A DNA stretch of 64,000 bases. Source: Saxidomus purpurata. Lineage: Eukaryota > Mollusca > Bivalvia > Venerida > Veneridae. Location of the stretch: contig JAFMSR010000002.1 in assembly GCA_022818135.1 (NCBI GenBank), positions 25,402,268 to 25,466,267 on the forward strand, in the 5' to 3' direction. The notes under the pieces are model-generated. The model did no database searches and was not told the origin of the DNA. It saw only the letters and a program-made list of their open reading frames with translations. Below, one piece after another: positions 35,254-50,000 of the stretch (the first letter of the stretch is position 1; every line of letters starts with the position of its first letter). A program made the translations under genes and the position numbers.

Positions 35254-38200
35254 CTGAAAGCAGTTATATAATATAATTGGACAATCAAACCATGGAACTG
35301 TAAGGCGGCGTATTTTCTTACATAGCACAATTCTTATAATAAAGAATATCAAATTGTTAGCACTGTCTCAAACAAAATAAATGAATTTTTAGCACTTTTC
35401 AGTGAAGGTAAAATGGTCACATTCAAAACCATCAAAACCCAATAACAGTAATGATGAAAAAGCAAATTTTACCTCATTTCGTTCATTTATGACAACAACA
35501 TGTCTCAACCCTAGTGCCCTAAATAAGCGAAATATTCTTGGCAAAGAGGAACACTGAAAAATATAAGAAACATTTATTAAATGAAAACCTATGGAGCTAA
35601 AATAGCATCAATAACCAAAATACAATACAGTATTGCTATAAATTACAGAGATACCAAATATCTGTACAACACTTCTCAAAGATATTGTGTGCATAAGAAA
35701 CAGGCATATATACTCTTCAATTGTTGTTGTATGGTTTTAGCGACTGTTCAAACCGTATTTCAGTCATTTTATCTGGCAGACAGTTTACCATACCATTTTT
35801 CCTGGGAACAGTACTAGAACTATATGCTCTCTCTTCGTGGAGCATAAAAAGACATTTTTTCATAAGAAAGCTCCCTATGTGCTGTTAATGGGCAAAACAA
35901 AACAACATGACAAATTCCCCTTTCTAACGCAGTACCGATGTGATGTCGTTTCTGATTGGTGATGTCGTTTAAATTTGCGACTATTAAATAACGTATATAT
36001 AGTCGCAAACTTTAAACGGCGTTTTAATTATCGCATTTAGACACATTGTGCGTTAGAAAAGGGATAACTATTTAGTGATTTTTATATTTGTGACCGTATG
36101 TACGGTTTTAATGGTTGCAAACAGTTTTAACAGCTCCGGCTAACGCCGTCGCCGTTAAAAATATTTGCAACCATTAAAAACCGTATATACAGTCGCAAAT
36201 ATCAAAATTACAAAACAGTTATTCCTATAATATACACATACCTAATTTCATAAACCTAGTTTAAACACTTTACAAGGAATCGCATGATCCAGATTGTGGA
36301 CACACAGACTAATATCACATTATGAAACCCATAGCAGACTTCAAAGCTTGTGCTTGTTTTAAAAACTGTGTTGTTCCCAGTTTTCTTTTTAATTCAATCA
36401 ATCACCTTATCATTTTCAATTATATTACGCTAATATCAGGGTCTCTCGCTTTGATATTGTACACTTCCCTAAGCCTTTAACTATCTCTTGGGTTTGCCTG
36501 CAATCAAATTCTTGAAAAATAAAATAATGAAAATTGACTCCAAATTAATTTCCTTTGGCAAAATATCTTTTGTACTTGATGTATCACTTAATAAAACTTT
36601 TTTTTTTGTGAAACTGAAACCTTGAAAGTTACAATGTTATGGATTTTATTACGCTATAAACTTAATTGAAAGGAAATTAACGTTTACACCAAGTTAAAAT
36701 GTGTTTGATGATATATAAATAATAATATCATTCCACATTACTAGGGTATCAACCTATAAGAATCTTTCATTGGTTGCACGTGCAGATGAGAATATCTGGC
36801 CCAAGGGTAACTGTTTTGTCGGTAACGAGGCTCTGCCGAGTTACCGCCAAAACAGTTACCAGAGAGCCAGATATTCTCATCTGCACATGCATCCAGTGAT
36901 AGATTCTTTTTCTTACATACCATTTTCTAATAATGGAAGCAAAAATAAAATAAAACTAATGACTTATATTAAATTACGCACTATTTTCTTGTAGTAATGT
37001 ATGAATTTACAAATTCATTCACAAAAGTAGATCGTTCTAACGTCATTAAGTCATCTTGCACCAGGGGGTGTAAGATGAGATTTTCCTGCACTGGTAACAA
37101 CTGCATATATCCCGATCTGGTATGCAAGAAAATTTTGTTAAAACAATAACAACAACAAAATCTGACAAAATTCTGTTACTTACATCTTGTATTGTGTATG
37201 TTCCAGGGTTCATAAATGGCAACAAATCTATAGTAAAATCATACTCATTGGGTGATATATGAATTTGCTGAAAAAAAGGAAGAAAAATTATCACATTAAA
37301 AAGAACTAAATATGTAAATGTTACCCACAAAGAAATAAACTTCAACCAGTTCATAAAGATGGCTCAGGTTTCATAAATGAAGGTATAATATTGTGCAGTA
37401 ACGTCACTTTGTACTTGCATAACGTTTGATGTCCAAGTTTGACCTTGACCTTTGTACTGACTATTCTTGAAGGTGACACACAAGCTCATTTTGATTAACA
37501 CTTAATATAAATATAACTCAATATGTAAGGAAAATACTGCGTAGAAAAAACCTTTGATCTCCAACCTCTCAGAGAACCTTGACCTATTGATCATGATCTT
37601 GCACTTGTCACAATGCCTCACCCTGGTGAGCATGTATGCCAACTTTTATAAGAATTGGGACACTCTAAAAAAGGTTACCAGCAGTAATGACCTTGACAAT
37701 AAAATATGACCTTTGACCTCTGCACAGTAAGTGATACTCTATATGAAGGGTCTGGGATCTGGGTGACACATGCAGGGCTGCATTCCTTGAAAGCAAGAAA
37801 TATGTATACCAGGTTTTATAGAAATCATCCAAACCTATTACGATACAGTTAGGGATGAACAGAGAATTGTATTTCAAATAATGATTACTACATAGATCTA
37901 TTACATACCTTCGTATTTGGAAAAAAAAGATAATATATTTCCAAGTTGGTTAGGTCTCTGATTGAACACAACATACTGACCTTAAGTATCTTTTTAGCCA
38001 AACAAGCTGTTTAATAGATTCCTTTATGATAATATATGAATGTTTAGTGGTTCAATGTTACAAAGCATGCCTGTGGGATATATCAATAAACATAGGGAGG
38101 GGCAGTGGTTCTTCCTGGCAGGTTTGATATACCTTAAATAATGTATCTTGTGATGTGGATGAGCCCAAACCGGATCTTTCTCTGATATTAGGCTGGAAAT

Positions 38201-41200
38201 AATCATTATTTAAACTCCTTTGTTTAGACAAGAACATGCGCTATACAAGGTACAGTAAACTTTGCATACAACAAACCCCTTGGGACCATTTAAGTTTGTT
38301 CCTTATATCTTGATTATGTTACATCACTATAGCATTTGGATATTAACTAAAGAAGAAAAATCTATCAGGCCAGGAAATTTGTTCCTTTGTCCCTTTCAAT
38401 TAAGGTAAACAACTTTGTTTTACCATACACATGGCTTAACTCCCTTTCAATCATAATTTTGGACTCAAATGATACCTGACCCTCATCCTGACCCAGCTTG
38501 GGGCATTTGTGTTTTGTGACCAGTGCAGATCATGATTCTATCATTCATAGCACAGTCCAAATTGAAAAATTGACAAGTCCATTTTAGGAAGAAAGCAGGG
38601 TTAAGAGTTAAACCATTTCAATTCAGTTCAAATCAAGGACTTGGTGTAACCCCGTCACAAGCTCCTTCATACCTTTACAACTGTTTTAATCTTAGCCCTC
38701 AACATTGTATCTGTCAGAAAAAAGCACTTTGGTACATACCTGTATTGGTGGAAATCTAGGGTAGGCATCCCTGAAGTCCTCAGATTTCAGGTTTGCCAGT
38801 CTGCTCTGTATATCTGCATTCTCTTCAAATATCTACAATCAACAAAAAGAACAAGAATGTACAACATAAAACAAGCAAGATGCTCAACACATTGTCATCA
38901 TTTCTGCTGTCAGCTCAAGAGTTGCAACATTTATTCAGTAATTTTCAGTGAACTACCCTTTCAAAAACAGAGAAGTCCACTTTAGAAATTTAAAAGTGTA
39001 ACTGTAAAATGGTTAAATTTCTGTCTAATGTTTAGGCCTAATAATACTCACGAGAGGTGTGGGGCGGTTTAAAAAAGGGGAGGAAAAAAGGGGTTTTTTT
39101 TTTTTGGGTTTGGGGGAAAAGGGGGGCCAGGATGGGCCTAAACTATATATCATAAACACAAACATTCTGTTTGACCTTGACAAGGCAAACCTTTTGACCA
39201 ATTTACATGATGATTGGGTTGTAAATGTCACCTGTATGGCATATGTAAGGTTTGAAACTGGGTGACCTAGTTTTTGACCCTATATGACCCATATTCCAAC
39301 CCAACCTAGATTTCATCAAGGCAATCATACTGACCAAGTTTCATGAAGGTCCAATGAAAAATGCAACCTCTATTGCATACACAAGCTTTTTCTCTTATTT
39401 GACCCCTTGACCTAGATTTTGACCACAGATGACCCATATTCGAACCTGACCTAGATTTCATCAAGACAATCATAATGACCAAATTTCATGAAAAATGCAA
39501 CCTCCATTGCATACAAAAGGTTTTTCTATGATTTGACCCTGTGACCTAGTTTTTGACCCTAGATGACCCATATTCACACTCGACCTAGATTTCATCAAGG
39601 CAGTCATACTGACCAAGTTTCATGAAGATCTAGTGAAAAATGTAGCCCCTATTAAATACACAAGATTAAGTGTGGACGGACAGACAACAGACAGACGACA
39701 GACACCAGAGGATCTCAGATGAGCTAAAAAATAGGGTAGGTAAGTAAATAATTTCCTTATTACATTTTTTTTGACCTCACACTTGTTGTTGATGTTAAAA
39801 CTCTCAATCAACAAAACTGTTTTGTTACTACTTTATTCTGAAGAATCAATGAAAATTTATGGTCCACTATTTACTGTGCTGTTGATGGAAATTAAGGCTA
39901 CATGGTTTTGCTGGCAATTCATCAACTTACTTAAAACACACAATAATGAACTACAATGTACATACAACTTTTGTTTTAGACAAAAATATTCACCAAAATT
40001 ACTCATAAAATTGACAACTTGCCTCTGAAAGCAGTTTGTAGTAAGCTAACAGACATACATGATAATATAAGGAACACATTTGATAAAGTAATATTAAATA
40101 TGAAGTAAATATTACCTTGAGTTTAAGGAGAACAATGAGTTGGTCCCTCAGCACCACTCCACGGAATGTACCAAAAGTTTGTACACCATCCTGCCAGTAT
40201 AAATACAATGTTTAGCTAGTTATAAAATTAATGGATTTCAATAAATTAACAAAAACTAAATACATCAAAACTGAAACAGATGTGCATATACAGAAGATTA
40301 CAAGAACAGTTCTGACCCTTTACATTCAGTGTTTTATACAAATATATTTTATTTTGATTATGCATAAAGCTTCCATAGCTTACTGAATCACTCTCGAACA
40401 CTCATTCCAGATGTTATCATGCAATAGAGGCAAAGAGTTTCTTCATCACTGCTACCTAGTAACAGCTGGTTGCACAAGTGCTCTGACTGAAATTCAAACA
40501 CAAGACCTCCCATTCCAAAAGCAAACGCATTAACCACTGAGCTATTAAGGCCCACCATTCACTTTAATTCATTTGATGTAACATTGTTAAGGATGAATGT
40601 ATTGATAGAATCCCCTTCTTTCACCTTTATCTTTCTATTTTTGATAAATTTGAACTAAATCTATCTTTTCTGTTTGGGTAGTACCTTAATCATGATAGAG
40701 GCATGATAAATGAAAATTAACAAATTGACTTGCAAAAAAAAAAAAAATACAATAAGTACACCAAGTTGTGCAGACTGATCTTGGTTCAAGCCCCATTAGC
40801 ACTTGGGATGTAAAATAACTTGAAGCTCTTATATTACCAAGAAAGATATCTTACCCACGAAATTGAGCGTTATTTGTTCGAAAAACATTTCTTAAGTTCC
40901 ATTATAAATTAAAAGTAGATGCTACAAATAAAGTGTAGTACTTTTTTTTTGAGAGATACAAAATGTATTTCCAACAACAGCAAAAAAAAAATGTCTAACA
41001 AAGCTTTTACATGAAGAAGCTACAAAATTTCAAAGAAAAGTATATGTCATCATTGTTGTAGACTAAGCATAAACAATTCAATCATTATTCAACTTGTAAT
41101 TCCATTACATATCTACAAGTATCTAAGGTGCTAATAGGACTTTAACTCAGGTCAAAATGCTAGAAATACATGTGTGATGTGTCCAGCTAGACAGGAGATC

Positions 41201-44016
41201 ATGTGTTTGTCACTGAAATACTGCCTTACAGCACACTGCAGTCTCCTTCATACGTAAAGATAAGGGCAACAATCACAACTATAACATATAAGTCATATTC
41301 CTGATTATCTCATATTCATTTTTACATTTTAGACTATTTAATTTGAATTCCATTTAGCAAAATGTTTTCGTCTTTGGACTGATATGGAACCAGCTTTCTT
41401 TTATAAACTGAACAGAAGGAAAACAGAAATTTTACAATCAACATAATCATAACTAAGTTTGACATGGAAGAAGGGAGGGAATTCAAAGAGTGTATTTATT
41501 ACAGATGAAAGCAAGGCCTGTATCATCTATACACTTCAGACTACAACAGACTGTTCCTGCACACAACTCTTAAGTAACTATTCTTGACATGATGGACCAT
41601 AAGTAAGCTGTACTGGTTACTTTCAATTAACCAGACAGAAACAGGACTTTTTAATAAAAAAATATTTGCCAATACTGCAGATAGAAACAAGGAATTTGCC
41701 AATACTGCAGATAGAAACAAGGAATTTGCCAATACTGCAGATAGAAACAAGGAATTTGCCAATACTGCAGATAGAAACAAGGAATTTGCCAAGACTGCAG
41801 ATAGAAACAAGGAATTTGCCAATACTGCAGATAGAAACAAGGAATTTGCCAATACTGCAGATAGAAACAAGGAATTTGCCAATACTGCAGATAGAAACAA
41901 GGAATTTGCCAATACTGCAGATAGAAACAAGGAATTTGCCAATACTGCAGATAGAAACAAGGAATTTGCCAATACTGCAGATAGAAACAAGGAATTTGCC
42001 AATACTGCAGATAGAAACAAGGAATTTGCCAATACTGCAGATAGAAACAAGGAATTTGCCAATACTGCAGATAGAAACAAGGAATTTGCCAGTACTGCAG
42101 ATAGAAACAAGGAATTTGCCAATACTGCAGATAGAAACAAGGAATTTTCGTAGAACAAACTTCAATCTCAGGAATACGCATCTTTATAATTTGTGGTTGT
42201 CACAAAATATTTTTTCCAGTTCAATTCGGCTAAATACATAACCAGTCAAACGTCCAAAAAATATGCAACGTCTGTTAGAAAATTTCATAAATTATTAAGA
42301 AAATGCAATCTCACAGTGCTTGATTTTGTTGATTTTATTATTTCTTAAAAGAAAATGGCAATATTGTGAATTTTTCATTTTGATCCTAATGGATATATCT
42401 ACCCACAAAATCAATGAAAATGAATGCCTCACAAGCATTAATGGTTTTACAGCAATTTATATGTGTCCTTACGTCCTGTACACTGTCTGGATCATAATCC
42501 TGTACAACAGGAAATCCATTATGAGATTCTGACTTCAGTATTTCTACGATACGTCCAACCTTCTCACGCTTCCGTAACACTGTCACTGGATGACTCATCA
42601 CTTTTCTGTAAGGCAACATAAATTGCTGAATATAAGATTCTAGAAATATAAAGTTGATTTAACAATTTTCTATGAACATCATCCACTTTAAAATTAGACA
42701 GGTACATATGGAACCCACATATAACCTTAAACTTTGAGCAAGTTTACTGATTACAGTACAATGTCATTTGCAAGTTAATATATATATGTTGTAAGATTAT
42801 GTATTATATGTTTTTGGTTTTTTTACGTGGTATATGGGGATTTATTATATACCTATAATTTTCTAATCTAATATGAATTGAAAGAAAACGAAATCCGATT
42901 TGGTAATTTGACTTTGTTTGGACTTCTTTATTTAATACTCTTATGAAATAGATCTTTGTTTTATAGGATCATATTACGTCATTCATAGTAAAACTGAAAA
43001 TAAAAACAGATCGGGTATATAATAAAAGGGTCATTATTGCTTGATCTGGAATGCTGCATTCGGCTCTAGTGGATTTACCAGGCTAGATGGCACTCGGCTC
43101 ATGCGTGCCTCGTGTGACCGGGCCTGGCAAAATCAACCTTGAGCCGAATACATCATCCCAGATCAAGCTACTGATATAATAACCCAGGATACATATGAAT
43201 TACCCATTAGGGGAGGTTACTAATAACCCTATACCACTACAATAACAATTTCCTGCCCTAGATTTAAGGATTCAATGTAAGCAATACATTGAAAAGACAT
43301 TGGGAAAGTGTATTATTTTTTATATCCTAAACAGTTTATGTGAAAAGTTGTAATATCATATCACTAGGCAATATACCAATCTAACAGATGATGAAGAAAC
43401 TATTTACTGACAGAATAACAAGTGTTCTAATTACCTACCGACTTTCCTTTTATTTAAACTGTATGAAAAGTCTTGCAAGGATTCATTTCATGAAGAGACA
43501 TAAATGTGTAACAATTTACAAGAAGTTGTAGAATGCCAACTACTTAAAAAGACACCTTGGGAAATATGTACTTTATCATTTTCTTTATATTTGTACACTA
43601 AACAGTTTATGAATTTGTCTGCAAAAGTTTGTAATGTCATATAAATGTAGAACTAGGCAATGTTCTACAACAAATCTAACAGATGATGCAGAAACTGCCA
43701 CATGAAAGTCTTCCAAACTTTGTCCCATGATCACTTTATATTTCTTGATATATAGAATATCCTATTTACTGACAGAATAACAGACCTGTGTTCTACATGT
43801 TTATAGTCAAAATCAATGTTGACACATGACTTTCTCTTTTAGTTTTTTTTTGTTGTTTCGGGCAAGGAAAACTAACAAAGGGCAATAATTTAATACTAAA
43901 CACTGTATGTAAAAATGTGTTGTCAGAGAGCATATCTTATTTTTTTGCATCATCACTGGAAAAATACTGAATTTTAATTATAACATGTACTTTTTCTTTC
44001 AAAAGCGACATTAGGA

Positions 44017-44059
<43 letters not shown>

Positions 44060-47000
44060 ACTGATCAAGTTTCACAAGTAAGACATACTTTTTTAAATAT
44101 GAGTGCTATATGTTATTATAACATCCTAAGTGAGACTTTAGGGGGCTTTAATATATGAAAAATTATTTAGACGCCAAAAATTAGTTCAAGATTATGTCAG
44201 GCAATACTTAAAATATAAGATACAAGTATCTACTCGGTATTAGTCAAGTATAAATAGCAGCATGTGACTGAGTGCAAGATACACATACCCCATAGAGTGT
44301 AACCATACAGCAAATTTGCAATGTTATTCAAATGTTATCCAAACTTCAGCCTATTACCATCCAGTGGTACCAGTTAAACCAGACTTAGTGCTAGTGACTT
44401 TAGGTTGCCATTATTATGATCAGTGCTTTGAAAGCTTCTGCACAAAATATTAGGAACACACAGTAAACATGGATGTCACGTCAAACATATACTCACCTGC
44501 TTATACAGACTATACATATAAAACTTGTACTATTAAAGCCCACAGTACAAGCTGAACACTCTTAAGGTTCAAAACCAAAAGCCTCAACAGTCAAAGATTT
44601 ATTGGCCGACACCAATTTTGCACCAAACATTTGTTATTTAAACAAAGAAATCATACTTAAAAAGAAAAGAAAATCCAAATTTAACTCTTAGTTCATGTCA
44701 TATGCATTATTTGGCATTTGTATGGATTTAAATTTTATCTGATATTTTATAGTGGATTTGGCACTAACATGTATTGTCATATAATACTCCATTCAACCCT
44801 CAAGGGTTGTGTTTAAAAGACCTTATACATGTAATTTTAATACGACTATGTATTTGTTATTAATAAAAATGGATTAGTAATTATTACCTTGCGGAGATAT
44901 TTGAAGACAGTACAGGTGGTTCCCAGCCCAGTAAAGGAACTCCTTGCAGATGTATGTGCATATCATATATACCCTGAAATTATTCAAAAACTACTGTAGT
45001 TTAAAACATTTTGATGACTAGCTTTTGTCCTTACCAAGTCTGGTTGGGCAGGTAGAATTACATGCTGCCAGCAAAGAAAGATTTAATTCTAAATAATAAT
45101 AGACAATTACATACAGTGTTGAACAGTACGGTAACTACATTTGTATTTACTAATACACTAGACTGCAAAAATTCCACATCCCTAAAAATCCGGCCACTTC
45201 ACAAATCCAGTCCATTGTTTCTTGCCAAAGGCTGAGCGAAGTTTTGAGGTTCTACTGTATTCATGATTAAAATTACAGAATGAAAAAAGAATAGGAAATG
45301 AACAAAATACATGCATTATCAAACCTCATTAAAGAGATCTCCAATCCACTTTGAGACCATGAGTACAACCATCACAGGCAGACCAAAGGTTATGTTTCCT
45401 GTGGCTTCTATGATTATCACAGTAAGACTTATTGTCATGCGTACAATACCACCTGCAAGTAAATTGGTATGACAAACATGTAATGGGATAATTCCTATAG
45501 ACTGATACACACTGCACTTAACTGCTTAGATCATATTATCCTTATATCTTACACAACTACTGTCAGTTCCTGTTAGATATAGAGGAAATGGAACTGAAAT
45601 AAAATACCGTACTCAATAAATCTGGACACATGTATTTTGATATTGTTCAGATGCATAGATCTACACCATTTTGGGGCTGCATCCCAGAACTCCATAACAT
45701 GAATGATTCTATGATAAATCACAGTCAAATACCAAGTATGTTTTCAAAATATAATTTGTACATATTATTATGTTTGTATATATTATTGCCTACAAATTCA
45801 TGATTTTGCCACAGTTCAATACTGCGGTTCTTTTAAATTTTCTCTCTTACTTTGGAAAGTGCAAGACACACAAGACTCCTCAGTTCCACAAGGAAGCCCA
45901 ATTGTCTTGCACCACAAGAGCATGTTGGAAACAGAAAGGCCCTGTTTTCACCCTGACCGTAAGTTACACATTTTTAGTTAGATCTTAAAATGAGTAGTCT
46001 TCCCTTATTCTTACTTTTTACCTTACACCTTGATTCTGCTAAATTTACACATTAAAATGGTTAGGTTGTTCTAAGCATTTAGCACAATGTATGTAGAACC
46101 AGCCTTGTATTATAAAGAACCAGTACCAGCAAGCTAAGACATCAAATTTTCAGTTTAAATTTCAATTGTATGGTTTCTCTTACTTATTTCCCACAAATAT
46201 TGTCTATGAGCCCTAACCATACAAAAGTTACTACCTTCAATCAAGACAAATCTATCTTATTGCAGCTAAATTAAGTTTCAGAGTTCTATATATAGTAAGA
46301 AACCAACATTTCTACAATAAAGACTTTGATCTATATCTTACCCAGCTGTGCAGCAGCTCCAATTAAAGCATACTTCCCAGAATCCAACCACATCTGTAAG
46401 TACATAATCATCCACTGAAAACTCACAGGAGTTAATTTGGCAAAACCATTAGCTTAATTTGAACCTTCTTTGTTTTTATTGATTTTAAATATACATTCTG
46501 ACAACTTACATGAACCCTAATTCTGCTGGCAGTGATTCTGCCCCTGTGATCATTGCAGATCATGATCAGCCTGCGTATCCATGCAGCTTGCACGTGACCA
46601 TAGTCTGCACTGTTCACTATTCAGTCAGTGAATTTTCAAGGAGCAGACCTTTTAATGTGTAACCATAAGGCCCAAAGTAACAGATGAGCAAGGCCGCTTT
46701 AGAAAATTTAGCAAGGTAAAGGTTGATTACGCAGCAATGGTCTGCTGAATTAATGATGGCACTATAACCTAAACATACTTACAGCATCTGGGAACATGAG
46801 TTGTAGACACTGCCCAAACAGTCGGCCCCATGCGGCCCCTACCAGTAGGCTTGGAATGAACAAACCACTAGGTATGGACAGGCCATATGTCCAACATGCC
46901 AAAAAGAAGAAGGCCAGGCAATACAAGACTAGGGTCAACACACTGTAAGTACCTATAATATAAGACAATACATACACTCAAACCTGTGAACAGAGATTGC

Positions 47001-50000
47001 CACCAGGTCTTTGTTCACATGTGGTTCACTATACATAAATAAAGCACTGTTTTCTCCCTGTTGATTCTTAATTCAGAGAGAGGTCTATATTTGGCTGTGG
47101 TCTGCAACACAGATTCCACTTTAATTAAAAGAATAAACATAAGCAAACTTTTTTTTCAAATGGTCATTCTTACTGGTTACTGGTTATTGAGTTCTTATAT
47201 CAAACAATCAGGCCCCATGCTTATAAAACTTTTTTATGCTCAACTGAGTTTGAGCACAAACTGATTTTTACATCTGTACATTTTAGTTTAAAAGTGATTT
47301 TAAATATTTAAAGGAATCTTGTTCAACTCACATTTATGAAGAATTTATAAAACGTTAAAATATTCTACTTATATAAAGTCTGAGCATAAAACTCAGTTAA
47401 GCACGAAAAAAGTTTTACAAACATTGGGCCAGTATTTTGATTCTTTACAGTATTTCAAAGCAGCTACAGAATTTAGCTGAGTATCTAGCTACAAGCGAGC
47501 TTACTGCATTTATTATTTCTGGACAAACTCAAGATATCTTACCTTCAGCATCATGGAACAAATGTTTGACTCCTTCTTCCGGTGTTTGAAAAAATAACCA
47601 TGCAGTAGAACTGTACTGGCCAGCAGGACAGAAAAGCTGAAATCAAGAGTAATGAATGTTTTCAATGTTTACAATGATTATGTATTGCATTTTAATTTTC
47701 AAATTCTAACATGACAATTGTTGCTATAAACCTTTACTGAAAGGATCATACTTTTTATTGTTTATTTCTTAATCAGTTGTACCTGAGGCCTGAGTGGTTT
47801 ATAATTGCACATCAGAACGACAGAGTTGTTTATTAGACAAAGTTTAGTTTGTAAGATATAATCTAGTCACTTAGAAAGTATCATAAATATATTTTTGCTC
47901 CCCTTACAGCAACTAATACAAATTCAAAACTGGCACAAGGTCTGAAAGAATTCCTGTAATATCTGACATTATCATGTTACTCTTTCATTTGTTGTAAGAG
48001 TTGAACGCCTGCTCCAACCATACTTTGGTCATTTTAACAGGCGGGCAGTTTACCCAATCATCATTCCTAGGAACAACTGGTACATAAGAAATGGCAACTT
48101 TCTCACAGAAAGAGACAGGGTCTTTAGCAGGACTCAAAAACATGACCCTCAATCAATGAGAGGTTACAGTGATTTCAAGTCAGCAACTCTAACCTTTCAA
48201 CAACTGAGGCGGACTACTCTTTCATTTATGCACACTTCCTCATTAATGTATTGCCTGGTAACCATGGTGACTGACCTTTACAGGGTAAGATGCTGGCTCT
48301 GCTCTCATTGGCTGACAGTCATTCCATGCTAGGATAATGAGAAATGAAACTGTCCCAGAAATCAACGCCACCATCATTGCCTCAAGCACACGCAGAAACT
48401 TGAAATGTATATATCTGTAAAATGAAGCAAAATCGACAATTAACGGCACAAAACATCGGATGTCTTTTTTTCAGGATGTGTGTCATTTAATAGCACACAG
48501 AATTTATCTGAAAGTGTCTTAATGTTTTTTTGTTCTAAATGTGTTTTTTTCTCAAATTAAATCTGCAAATGTTTAAACTTCAAAGAACAGAACAAGACCA
48601 AAATATAAAAGTTGAAACATTTAAAAACAATTACATACCTGATCCTAAACAAAGATAACTTATAGTTTATATGATTGAATAAAGCACCAAGAAGCCCTCC
48701 TGAAAAGAGAAAATAAAAAGAGGAGCTTAGGCACAAAACCTATCACTAAATCTGGGAAATAGTTCAGCTAAGATTAATAGTTTCTGTCATGAGCACGCGG
48801 TTCAGATCGAAATATCCGTCACCGAGGGTAACTGTTTTGGCAGGAACGAGGCTCTGCCGAGTTCCCGCAAAACAATTACCCGAGGTGACGGATATTTCCA
48901 TCTAAACCAAATGTCTCATGAGAGAAACTTTTTCTTGCATACTTTCTTGCACTTTAAATAGATTTCTAAATGATAACTTATCGAAATAATACATTATGGT
49001 ATAAAAACAAGCGATATTCAGATGCTTTGTTTGGGGAAGTGACGTCACAATGTTTATAACGTTATGTCACAAGTAACTCACGCAAGACATATTACATGGG
49101 GGTATGTAATATAAGATTTTCCAGCACTGGTGGAAACTGCGGATACCCCGGTATGCAAGAATAAACTTATCTACAAGTATTTTACCTCATACATCAAAAT
49201 TGCAGACTTACTTTCTTTCCGTATATACCAACTTCATTTGAGCCTGTTTTAAGCAGCAAGCAAGCTAAAGGATCAGAAGTGGCCCCTTAAAGTAGGTGAA
49301 TGTTCAATACAGGTGAGAACAAATTCATATCCTGAAATATTTACTGGAAAGATAAAGCTGTTCTAGTACATACCTATGACACCCATTACGATGAACATGA
49401 AAATTTCCACTCCACCATAGCTTGTTTGCTATAAATTATAGACAAAGAAACAGTATTTTTAAAACAACTTCCTTTCCTATTTATTTCTTCTATTACATAA
49501 AAGTAAAACATGTTCATAGCATGTATCTATGAATAAAAATCTGTATGGCATTTTCAGAGCAACATCTTCAAAAGCATATACAGTAAAACCTGTCCCTTGG
49601 TCCTAGAAATTAAAAATGTGTAAAGAAAGCCTGGTTAAACTGGCAACCTGCTTTTACCATCATGATGCAGTGGTCCTGAAGGGTGACAGTCAAGACAGAT
49701 TTTACCGTAATTCAATGACAGCAAACTCTTAAAAAACAGACTTACACATGTACACCTGATTTTTTAGACTCATTTTAGCTTGTCCTAAAATCAGCACAAT
49801 AATAGCAAATACCAGAGGCAGATTGTTGTGCAGAAGGTAAACTGTATTTACATCTTAAAATTCCGACTATAAATGGCAAGAAAAGGTTTGTAATAAGAGA
49901 AACAATAATCATACAATTGACTGCGCTAATATCTATACATGTACTTGGCTCCACCTACGTATTTGTTTGATGTTGTTTGTCTGACCTCAGTCATTGACAA

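Noticed and set aside
41671..42146. CRISPR-like regular array
   Set aside because: The 30-bp units abut without spacers and lie in a eukaryotic intron; this is a minisatellite.
41541..42241. Long open frames of 176-205 codons on both strands
   Set aside because: They are repeat-coded by the 30-bp minisatellite, whose length is a multiple of three; there is no start context, and three minus-strand frames plus one plus-strand frame are open at once.
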